Shown here: piece by piece, positions 1 to 6,006 of the stretch
Position numbering within the stretch: position 1 is the first letter of the stretch
Layout of the letters: every line of letters begins with the position of its first letter
From: Maribacter sp.
Lineage (GTDB): Bacteria; Bacteroidota; Bacteroidia; Flavobacteriales; Flavobacteriaceae
Direction: 5' to 3'
Length of the DNA stretch: 7,383 bases
NCBI GenBank assembly: GCA_030730545.1
Contig: JANQUX010000513.1
Span: 1 to 7,383 of the forward strand
Notes under the pieces: model-generated
What the model was told of the DNA's origin: nothing
The model's database searches: none
What the model saw: the letters and a program-made list of their open reading frames with translations, nothing else
Translations under genes and position numbers: made by a program

Positions 1-3000
1 GGTGGTTGGGGTGGCTATACATACTATGTAGGTGTAGGTGTTCCTGCAACTGTAGATTTCGTAGCAGGTGCTACTTTCGATTTGCTTACAGCCGGAACAT
101 ACCAAGCTTGGGCTCGTGACGCTGAAGGTTGTGAAAGATTAATTCAAGACAATATTGTACTTGATGTTCCAGACGCGATAGCGGCAATATTAGAAGTAAA
201 CATAGAGAACTGTACAAACTTACAAGGAGAAATTGAAGTGAGTGTGCCAACTGGTGGACAAGGAAGTAACTATACATATCAATTAAGATTAAACGGTACT
301 GATTTCCGTGCACCACAAAACACGAGAGTATTCACGGGTCTTGGTGCTGGTAGTTATGACGTAACGATTATAGACCAATGGGGTTGTCCTTTTACAACTA
401 ATGTGGTGGTGCTTTATGAGCAAATGGATGTTTCTACAACAGTAGACAAGTCTATTGATTGTACAGTAACACCAGGTGGTGAAATCACCGTTAATGTAAA
501 TGGTGGTTCTACAAACCTTGAGTTTGAAATGACTACCCCACTAGGTAGTGTTGTAACTCAAACAACAGGTTTGTTTACAAACCTAATTGAGCCAGGATCA
601 TATTCTTTCATAGTTACTGATCTTGATACAACGAACCCTGTTTGTGAAAGAACAGTGACTCAGACATTAGATGCTCCAGTTGACCCAGTGCTATTAGATG
701 CAACTATTGTAAACGTAAGTTGTTTCGGTGGTTCAGATGGTAGTATTAGCGCTAACATTGATCCGGCAACGAATACAAACCCTGAATATCAATATGAACT
801 ATATGATATTGCTGATTTGGTTACTCCGATAGCATCTCAAACAAATCCTTTGTTTACAGGATTGATAGCAGGTGATTATCAAGTAAAAGTAATTTCAAGT
901 AGAGGTTGTGAAGACATCAAAAATGAAACAATCACTGAACCAGTAGCATTAACGGTAAGTGCAACGGCAACAGAATTTAGTTGTTCAGCAGATAATAGTG
1001 TTAATACGGCAACAATAACGGCAACTGCTGGTGCAGGTACCGGTACCGCACCATATTTGTACAGTATAGACAATGTAATCTTTCAAACATCGAATACATT
1101 CAATGTTAGCGATACAGGAAGTGCACAAACTATTAATGTATATGTAAAAGATGCCAAAGGTTGTGACACGTTTGATACGGTTACAATTCAACCTATCAAC
1201 ACGTTTACAGCTTCTATTGCACAAGATGCAGCCATTAACTGTACTGTTGATGAAACAATAACAATCACTGTTGCAGATAATGGATTGGCACATAACTACA
1301 GTTATGAGTTGTTGCCAATTGGTAATGCAACTGGTACATTGATTAGTACAACAGCAACTTCTGCGACCTATGAATTAAATGCTGTAGGTTCTTATGTCTT
1401 TAGAGTTACAGATTTAGATACAGGTTGTTATGTAAATACAGCTAGTTATACTGTTGCATCGTTCGATTTCATTACGGCAACAGCAACTGCAACAACTGCA
1501 GTAACTTGTTTTGGTGAACTTAATGGAAGCTTAGAAATCGATGTTGACGGATATACGGGTAATTATACGTACGAGGTATTTAATGCTGCGGGTACATCAG
1601 TTATTCCTGCTACAGCATCAGATACTAGTGTTAACCCAAGAACAATATCAGGATTATCTGGCGGTAGTTATTATGTTACTATTACAGAAACCGATGTTCC
1701 TTTATGTTCTGAAAATACGAATAGAGTAACAATTGCTTCTCCTGACAGACCTTTAAGTGGTATTGTTACTGCATTGGCAGAAGCTACATGTACTAATGAC
1801 CAAGGAGAAATTAGAGTAGAAGTTGAAGGTGGATATAAGCCATATGACATTGTATTGACCAATACCTTGACCGGAGATGTATATACAATGGATGATGTTA
1901 ATGAGGGACTTTTCTCAGGTTTAGCTGCAGGAGATTTCACGGTAAGCATTACCGATGATGCCGGATGTGTAGTGAACTATACAGAAACATTGGCAGCTGC
2001 TACTCCAATAGTGGCAAATGCTACTCCGCTTGTAACAGACCTAGCTTGTTACGGAGATACGGGTGCTGTTGTTACTGCAAATGTAACAGGTGGCGGCAGT
2101 GGTAGTTATGAATACCAATTGAATTATTACGATGCAACCGGTACTACGATTACAAATACAACTGGAGCACAAACCAATCCTAATTTTAGAGATTTAGGTG
2201 CAGGTTTCTATAGTGTTACCGTAGTTGATGGATGGAATTGTGATACCACAACTAATACTGTTGAGGTAAGAGAGCCAACTGAAGTTCAGGCTAGCTTAAT
2301 AAGAACCGATGCATTAACATGTGCACAAGGTGCAGAATTTGAACTTACCGCATCAGGTGGTAGTGGTTCATACGAGTATAGTGTTGACAATATCAACTTC
2401 TTGCCAATGATAGGCAATGTAGTGTACTTGCCAGAAACAGGTACGTATCAAGCCGGTAGATATCAATTCTATGTTCGTGATGCAATTAACGGTTGTGAGT
2501 CTGCAATATCTAATGCAATTACTGAAAGCGAAATACCGCCATTACTATTATTTGTTGATCCAACTGCTGCAGTATTAAACTGTACTGGCGAAAGCACAGC
2601 TATTATTTATGCAACTGCTGATGGCGGATTAGGAAACTACCAATATGAATTGTTTACTAATAGTTCTTTAAGCGTAGCTTCTAGAATTGCTGGCCCTCAA
2701 TCGCAAGGTGTATTTAGAAACCTAGGTGCAGGTACGTATTATGTAACTGTAACTAGTGATGATTGTGAAACAGTACCAGAAACTGTTGTTATTGTAGAAC
2801 CAACACCATTGACATATACAGAAAACGTAATAGATATTACATGTTCTGGTGAAAATGATGGCGAGATAACGGTTACGTTATCTGGTGGAGCTGGTGGTTA
2901 TCAATATGCAATTTCACCGAACCTGAACCAATTCTATTCTGAAGGTACATTTACAGAATTGACTCCTGGAGACTACACAATCATCGCACAAGATCAAAAT

Positions 3001-4008
3001 GGTTGTTTCGAATTCTTGACATACACAATTACAGCACCGTCAAGTTTAGAAGTAACGGCAGAGACAACACCAGAAATTTGTGTCGATAGCAATGATGGTT
3101 CTATTATTCTTGAAATAACGGGCGGTACGGCACCATATAGTACGGCATTGAATTCTAATAGCGATGCAGACTTTGTGTTGAACAGAACAGAATTCTATGA
3201 CATGGCTGCAGGTAATTACTTAATAGTAATTAAAGATGCCAATGGTTGTGATACTAACGTAGTAGTTGATATTGAAACCGGTGTAAACCTTAACGCTACA
3301 GTAGTGCCTGTTTATGAATGTTCTGGTGACACTCCAGATAATTATGTAAATATCACCTTAGAAGATGATACTGTAATTGGTGATGTGCTATATGCGATAG
3401 ATTCTGTTGATCCGGCTGATTTCCAGTTGAATCCTGATTTTAGAAATTCGGCACCAGGTAACCATTACATTACCATTGCACATTCTAACGGTTGTTTACA
3501 GACCATTGACTTTGTAATAGAAGCTTTTGATCCATTAACTCTTGTTTTAGAGCAAAATAATATGAATGAAATAACTGCTGTTGTAGAGGGTGGTCGAGAA
3601 GGCTATACCTACTACTTCGATGGTTATGACAATGGTGATAATAATATATTCTATATCACAAGAACAGATACCTATGAAGTGCGTGTTGTTGATGAGAACG
3701 GATGTTCTACTGTTGCAAACATATTTATGGAGTTCATAGACATCGTATTGCCTAATTTCTTTACCCCTGACGGTGATGGACAGAATGATTTATGGATCCC
3801 AAGAAATATTGAACAATACCCTCAAATACTAATAAAAATATTTGATCGTTATGGTAGAGTGGTTTCCGAACAATCGGTTGATTCTGAAGGTTGGGATGGA
3901 ACATATTTAGACAATGAATTGCCAACAGGAGACTACTGGTATGTAGTGAAACTGAACGGCGATAGAGATGAAAGAGAATTTGTTGGACACTTTACCCTAT
4001 ACCGATAA
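1..4008 (+). CDS. SprB-like giant repeat adhesin, T9SS type B cargo (5'-truncated)
   Basis: This is the C-terminal 1335 residues of a large cell-surface protein. The frame is open from base 1, so the true start lies upstream; the TTG at 82 is an internal leucine codon, not a start. Residues 1 to about 1249 are tandem domains of about 86 residues. Each has an early Cys, a 'GxITVxVxGGxGxYxYxL'-like strand, a 'GLGAGxYxVTVxD' strand and a closing 'xGC'. These match the SprB-repeat style of flavobacterial adhesins. Residues 1250-1335 start with LPNFFTPDGDGQND and form the gliding-motility-associated C-terminal domain, which in this family directs type IX export and surface attachment. In Flavobacterium johnsoniae, SprB is the mobile adhesin moved by the gliding motor; whether this protein serves motility, adhesion or polysaccharide binding cannot be read from sequence. 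The protein is acidic, with only nine lysines. The stop lies 13 bases before the SprF-like gene, and no promoter is seen between them, so they are probably co-transcribed. Confidence 0.93.
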   Translation, partial: GGWGGYTYYVGVGVPATVDFVAGATFDLLTAGTYQAWARDAEGCERLIQDNIVLDVPDAIAAILEVNIENCTNLQGEIEVSVPTGGQGSNYTYQLRLNGTDFRAPQNTRVFTGLGAGSYDVTIIDQWGCPFTTNVVVLYEQMDVSTTVDKSIDCTVTPGGEITVNVNGGSTNLEFEMTTPLGSVVTQTTGLFTNLIEPGSYSFIVTDLDTTNPVCERTVTQTLDAPVDPVLLDATIVNVSCFGGSDGSISANIDPATNTNPEYQYELYDIADLVTPIASQTNPLFTGLIAGDYQVKVISSRGCEDIKNETITEPVALTVSATATEFSCSADNSVNTATITATAGAGTGTAPYLYSIDNVIFQTSNTFNVSDTGSAQTINVYVKDAKGCDTFDTVTIQPINTFTASIAQDAAINCTVDETITITVADNGLAHNYSYELLPIGNATGTLISTTATSATYELNAVGSYVFRVTDLDTGCYVNTASYTVASFDFITATATATTAVTCFGELNGSLEIDVDGYTGNYTYEVFNAAGTSVIPATASDTSVNPRTISGLSGGSYYVTITETDVPLCSENTNRVTIASPDRPLSGIVTALAEATCTNDQGEIRVEVEGGYKPYDIVLTNTLTGDVYTMDDVNEGLFSGLAAGDFTVSITDDAGCVVNYTETLAAATPIVANATPLVTDLACYGDTGAVVTANVTGGGSGSYEYQLNYYDATGTTITNTTGAQTNPNFRDLGAGFYSVTVVDGWNCDTTTNTVEVREPTEVQASLIRTDALTCAQGAEFELTASGGSGSYEYSVDNINFLPMIGNVVYLPETGTYQAGRYQFYVRDAINGCESAISNAITESEIPPLLLFVDPTAAVLNCTGESTAIIYATADGGLGNYQYELFTNSSLSVASRIAGPQSQGVFRNLGAGTYYVTVTSDDCETVPETVVIVEPTPLTYTENVIDITCSGENDGEITVTLSGGAGGYQYAISPNLNQFYSEGTFTELTPGDYTIIAQDQNGCFEFLTYTITAPSSLEVTAETTPEICVDSNDGSIILEITGGTAPYSTALNSNSDADFVLNRTEFYDMAAGNYLIVIKDANGCDTNVVVDIETGVNLNATVVPVYECSGDTPDNYVNITLEDDTVIGDVLYAIDSVDPADFQLNPDFRNSAPGNHYITIAHSNGCLQTIDFVIEAFDPLTLVLEQNNMNEITAVVEGGREGYTYYFDGYDNGDNNIFYITRTDTYEVRVVDENGCSTVANIFMEFIDIVLPNFFTPDGDGQNDLWIPRNIEQYPQILIKIFDRYGRVVSEQSVDSEGWDGTYLDNELPTGDYWYVVKLNGDRDEREFVGHFTLYR
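130..3747 (+). repeat. Tandem SprB-like protein repeats, ~86 aa period
   Basis: The first conserved Cys of successive units falls at visible residues 71, 154, 241, 328, 414, 503, 597, 683, 774, 861, 948, 1027 and 1107 (codons at bases 211, 460, 721, 982, 1240, 1507, 1789, 2047, 2320, 2581, 2842, 3079 and 3319). The spacing is 79-94 residues, roughly 237-282 bases. A partial unit precedes the first (its closing Cys is residue 44), and a last unit (about residues 1190-1249) has only the closing Cys 1235. The units are clearly related as protein but diverged as DNA, so the array looks old rather than freshly amplified. No long exact DNA repeats are seen by eye. Confidence 0.88.
3748..4005 (+). 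other. T9SS type B sorting / gliding-associated C-terminal domain
   Basis: This segment encodes the last 86 residues of the large repeat protein. Hallmarks are the entry motif LPNFFTPDGDGQND, then 'LWIPRNIEQYPQILIKIFDRYGR', 'GWDGTYLDNELPTGDYWYVVKL' and a final strand ending in 'GHFTLYR'. This layout matches the gliding-motility-associated C-terminal domain (type B sorting signal, CHU_C-like). In the known family it is recognised by the T9SS at the outer membrane and works with a SprF-type partner. It has no Cys, unlike the repeats before it. Confidence 0.93.
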
Positions 4009-4021
4009 AACTTAACCTAAA

Positions 4022-4975
4022 ATGATGATGCGGAACAGTCTTTTGACACTGGTATTATTTATAAGCGTACTTTCCCTTAGAGGGCAAGAGCTTACGATAC
4101 CTCAATTATCGCAATACCTTGCCGATAACCCTTTTGTAATGTCACCAACCTATGCAGGTATCGGCGACCACGTTAAAATAAGACTTAACGGACTTACCCA
4201 ATGGGTTGGCATTAAAGATGCACCCGATACACAGTCTTTAGCAGCCGATATGCGTATTGGTGAAAAATCTGGTGTTGGTATGTTATTGTATAATGATAGT
4301 AATGGTGAAACCAAGCAACAGGGAGCTCGCTTTTCATTTGCGCACCACCTTACGTTAGATCGTTACGATGATGAGTTTTTATCATTCGGTATCTCGTATA
4401 ATTTTAACCAGTTTAGAATTGATAATACGAATCCGGATTTAATAGCTGATCCTGCTTATGTTGGCGATAAAGCTACTACAAACCATAACTTTGATATTGG
4501 GGCACTATACAGATATGACAAATTTTATTTCAGTATCAACGCTTCTAATGTTTTAGATAAGGATTTAAGTAATTTCAACGCTTTGTATGAGCCTAATAGA
4601 TTAAGAAACTATTACGTGTATACAGGTTACAGGTACATGAAGAAAAGAACCAGCAAGGTAGAGGTAGAACCTTCTATTTTGTTTCAATTATTCGAAAGTG
4701 ACGGGCGTTCTGTTACCGATTTAAACTTGAAATTCAGATTTTATGATTTTGAAGATTATTTCTACGCAGGTATTAACTATCGTTTTTTGAATGATCAAAT
4801 TGGTAATCCGCTTTACATCGCTCCTATAGCTGGTCTAAAGAAAAGTAATTTTTACTTCGGATATTCTTATCAAGTTATTCTTAACGAACTTCTTGGCTAT
4901 AGTTCTGGTACGCATGTCATCACCCTAGGGGTAGATTTATTTCAAGGTATCAGTAATTGTCGTTGTACATATTAA
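4022..4975 (+). CDS. PorP/SprF family type IX secretion membrane protein
   Basis: This is a complete 317-residue outer-membrane protein, a usual length for the family. An N-terminal hydrophobic stretch (about residues 6-18) looks like a Sec signal peptide, with cleavage probably near Gly21-Gln22. The mature start has the PorP/SprF signature 'PQLSQYLADNPFVMSPTYAG', followed by 'TQWVGIKDAPDTQSL' and 'GVGMLLYND'. Many alternating aromatic strands suggest a beta-barrel. Known members (SprF of F. johnsoniae, PorP of Porphyromonas) are needed for delivery or anchoring of T9SS products, and SprF is needed for SprB. Because this gene lies 13 bases behind a type B cargo gene with no visible promoter between, the best inference is that it is the partner of that cargo. 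Three ATG codons in a row (4022, 4025, 4028) leave the exact start open by two residues. The C-terminus ends in NCRCTY, with two cysteines at 313 and 315 and no other Cys seen. No Shine-Dalgarno sequence is seen, so translational coupling is plausible. Confidence 0.94.
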   Translation: MMMRNSLLTLVLFISVLSLRGQELTIPQLSQYLADNPFVMSPTYAGIGDHVKIRLNGLTQWVGIKDAPDTQSLAADMRIGEKSGVGMLLYNDSNGETKQQGARFSFAHHLTLDRYDDEFLSFGISYNFNQFRIDNTNPDLIADPAYVGDKATTNHNFDIGALYRYDKFYFSINASNVLDKDLSNFNALYEPNRLRNYYVYTGYRYMKKRTSKVEVEPSILFQLFESDGRSVTDLNLKFRFYDFEDYFYAGINYRFLNDQIGNPLYIAPIAGLKKSNFYFGYSYQVILNELLGYSSGTHVITLGVDLFQGISNCRCTY

Positions 4976-4993
4976 TCCTTCATGGAGATTCAT

Positions 4994-5001
4994 TAAATTT
5001 G
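4994..5001 (+). promoter_or_regulatory. Candidate -7 promoter element for folB
   Basis: The sequence TAAATTTG is an exact match to the Bacteroidota -7 consensus TAnnTTTG and lies in the 44-base gap between the SprF-like gene and folB. Its position predicts a transcript start around 5006-5008 and a leader of about 13 bases before the ATG at 5020. No TTG is seen at the expected -33 distance, so this is a half-matching promoter. folB could also be read through from upstream. Confidence 0.42.
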
Positions 5002-5019
5002 TCCTCCAGAATATAACGA

Positions 5020-5391
5020 ATGGGTAAAGTACAATTAGAGAATATAAAAGCATATGCCCACCACGGGTGTTTGCCTCAAGAAACCAATATTGGCAGTGAT
5101 TATTTGGTCAACGTATCCGTAGACACAAATTTATTAAAAGCCTCAGTTTCCGATCAGTTAAAAGATACTGTTGACTATGTACATATCAACAGAATCGTAA
5201 AACAAGAGATGGCAACGCCTTCTAAATTATTGGAGCATGTTGCAAAAAGAATAATCGACCGAATTTTTATTGAACTCCCGACCGTAGATAATGCAATGGT
5301 TTCTGTTTCTAAAATCAATCCGCCTATAAACGGAGATGTAGAAAAGGTAACGGTTTCATTGAATTTACAAAGAGGACAATCGGTACAGTAA
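5020..5391 (+). CDS. folB: Dihydroneopterin aldolase
   Basis: This 123-residue protein is of normal length for FolB. The enzyme cleaves 7,8-dihydroneopterin to 6-hydroxymethyl-7,8-dihydropterin and glycolaldehyde, a cytosolic step of folate synthesis. The start fits the family: 'VQLENIKAYAHHGCLPQE' with conserved Gly16 and Glu21. 'TVDYVHI' places Tyr53 at the position of the pterin-site tyrosine. 'SKLLEHVAKRI' gives Glu72, the pterin-anchoring glutamate, and 'VSVSKINPPI' gives Lys98, the catalytic lysine. All key residues of the family therefore appear intact. The ATG at 5020 is chosen because the conserved N-terminal strand begins directly after it. No Shine-Dalgarno sequence is seen. A candidate -7 element sits 18 bases upstream of the ATG. 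No other folate gene is in view, so folB is not in a visible folate operon here. It is followed after 88 bases by tRNA-Cys on the same strand. Confidence 0.95.
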   Translation: MGKVQLENIKAYAHHGCLPQETNIGSDYLVNVSVDTNLLKASVSDQLKDTVDYVHINRIVKQEMATPSKLLEHVAKRIIDRIFIELPTVDNAMVSVSKINPPINGDVEKVTVSLNLQRGQSVQ

Positions 5392-5456
5392 ACTATCCGA
5401 CCTTAAATAAATATAATTTCTTGGTTTTTAATGCAGCTTAGATTGGGATAATTGTT

Positions 5457-5464
5457 TATTTTTG
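5457..5464 (+). promoter_or_regulatory. Candidate -7 promoter element for tRNA-Cys
   Basis: TATTTTTG matches the Bacteroidota -7 consensus TAnnTTTG. It predicts a transcript start near 5470, about 10 bases ahead of the mature tRNA 5' end, which is a sensible short leader. A TTG at a proper -33 spacing is not present (the nearest are at 5443 and 5421), so support comes from one box and from position. Confidence 0.42.
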
Positions 5465-5479
5465 CTCTCGCTAAAAAAT

Positions 5480-5553
5480 GGCATCGTGGCCGAGTGGCTA
5501 GGCGCAGCTCTGCAAAAGCTTGTACAGCGGTTCGAATCCGCTCGATGCCTCCA
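5480..5553 (+). tRNA. trnC: tRNA-Cys (anticodon GCA), CCA encoded
   Basis: The full cloverleaf can be folded by hand. The acceptor stem GGCATCG pairs perfectly with CGATGCC. The D arm has a 3-bp stem (GCC/GGC) enclosing nine bases, the same layout as E. coli tRNA-Cys. The anticodon loop is CTGCAAA with GCA at 5511-5513. The variable loop is four bases (GTAC), and the T arm is AGCGG-TTCGAAT-CCGCT. The discriminator base is U (5550), as is typical for tRNA-Cys, and CCA is encoded at 5551-5553. The body without CCA is 71 bases. The outermost anticodon-stem pair (positions 27/43) is a C-U mismatch; the other four pairs are Watson-Crick. Confidence 0.97.
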
Positions 5554-5579
5554 AAACCCTTCTTATAGAAGGGTTTTTT
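5553..5579 (+). terminator. Intrinsic terminator after tRNA-Cys, possibly bidirectional
   Basis: An 11-bp perfect stem (AAAACCCTTCT, 5553-5563, with AGAAGGGTTTT, 5567-5577) closes a three-base TAT loop and runs into six T residues (5574-5579). The last A of the tRNA CCA is also the first base of the stem. On the opposite strand the same hairpin lies 23 bases past the stop of the DoxX-like gene and ends in four T residues, so it may also end that convergent transcript, less strongly. Confidence 0.85.
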
Positions 5580-5601
5580 GTTTTCTATAATTTTATGTTC
5601 C

Positions 5602-6000
5602 TTACGATTGAAGTAAAAATACAAGCAGAATAGTTGGTATAAAATAGACTGCAATAGTTTTGGCACCTTCGTAATCTTTAGCAATTCGCTGTCCGAATAA
5701 AAGCATAAGCAATGTTATACTCGATAATATTGCGCCATATAGCGCAGTGCTAGTTTCTCCTGTACTTAAAATTTGATACACACCTACTACACATAGTAAA
5801 CCGGCAACTACTTCGGTAACCAGAATAGTACCGACCAACAATGGCACCACATTTTTAAAAGGAGTTTTAGAAAAGTGTTCTTTTAGCCAAGATATATTTC
5901 CGGACCAATCTGTAATTTTATCAAATCCGCTTTGTAAAAAGGTGATAATTAAAAATAAGAGCAATAAAATTTCAGTGGCATTATTCAATACTATATTCAT
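5602..6000 (-). CDS. DoxX-like four-helix inner-membrane protein
   Basis: This 132-residue protein is very hydrophobic, with four predicted membrane helices at about residues 9-25, 50-76, 84-104 and 114-131. The first helix ends in 'FLQSGFDKITDW', followed by 'WLKEHFSKTPF'. The second helix contains Glu63 in 'VTEVVAGLLCVVGV', and the third is followed by 'FGQRIAKDYEGA'. Length, helix number and the post-helix-1 motif fit the DoxX/DoxX-like family, whose members are often linked to redox or quinone chemistry but have mostly unproven functions. No quinone- or metal-binding motif can be identified. The start is ATG at 6000, six bases after the holB stop, so the two genes are almost surely one transcript. 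Translation may be coupled, since no Shine-Dalgarno sequence is seen. It ends 23 bases from the shared terminator. The family call is moderately sure; the function is unknown. Confidence 0.75.
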   Translation of the reverse strand: MNIVLNNATEILLLLFLIITFLQSGFDKITDWSGNISWLKEHFSKTPFKNVVPLLVGTILVTEVVAGLLCVVGVYQILSTGETSTALYGAILSSITLLMLLFGQRIAKDYEGAKTIAVYFIPTILLVFLLQS

Positions 6001-6006
6001 GGTGGT

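Noticed and set aside
82..84. TTG as the start codon of the large repeat protein
   Set aside because: The same frame is open back to base 1 and already encodes repeat-like sequence (GGWGGYTYYV...), so this is an internal Leu codon of a gene cut by the window edge.
1471..1503. Short Thr-Ala run (TATATATTAV) as a slipped-strand phase-variation tract
   Set aside because: The codons are mixed (acg, gca, aca, act), so there is no true DNA microsatellite. The run is a linker between two repeats.
86..1949. Several antisense or other-frame open frames of 62-102 codons inside the repeat gene
   Set aside because: They have no recognisable domains, no promoter or start signals, and arise as shadows of the repetitive, low-stop coding sequence.
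1..4005. Enrichment of the Bacteroidota O-glycosylation motif D(S/T)(A/I/L/V/M/T) in the adhesin
   Set aside because: I count only about five matches (DTT twice, DTV twice, DSV once) in 1335 residues rich in Asp, Thr and Val, which is about what composition alone would give.
4983..5008. TGGAG/CTCCA inverted repeat around the folB -7 box as an operator or terminator
   Set aside because: It is only five base pairs with a 16-base loop and no T-tract. Such a match is expected by chance.
5403..5684. 93-codon minus-strand open frame across the tRNA-Cys
   Set aside because: It is the antisense translation of the tRNA and terminator (the stretch 'RIRTAVQAFAELRLATRPRCH' is a typical tRNA-shadow peptide) and overlaps the end of the DoxX-like gene in another frame.
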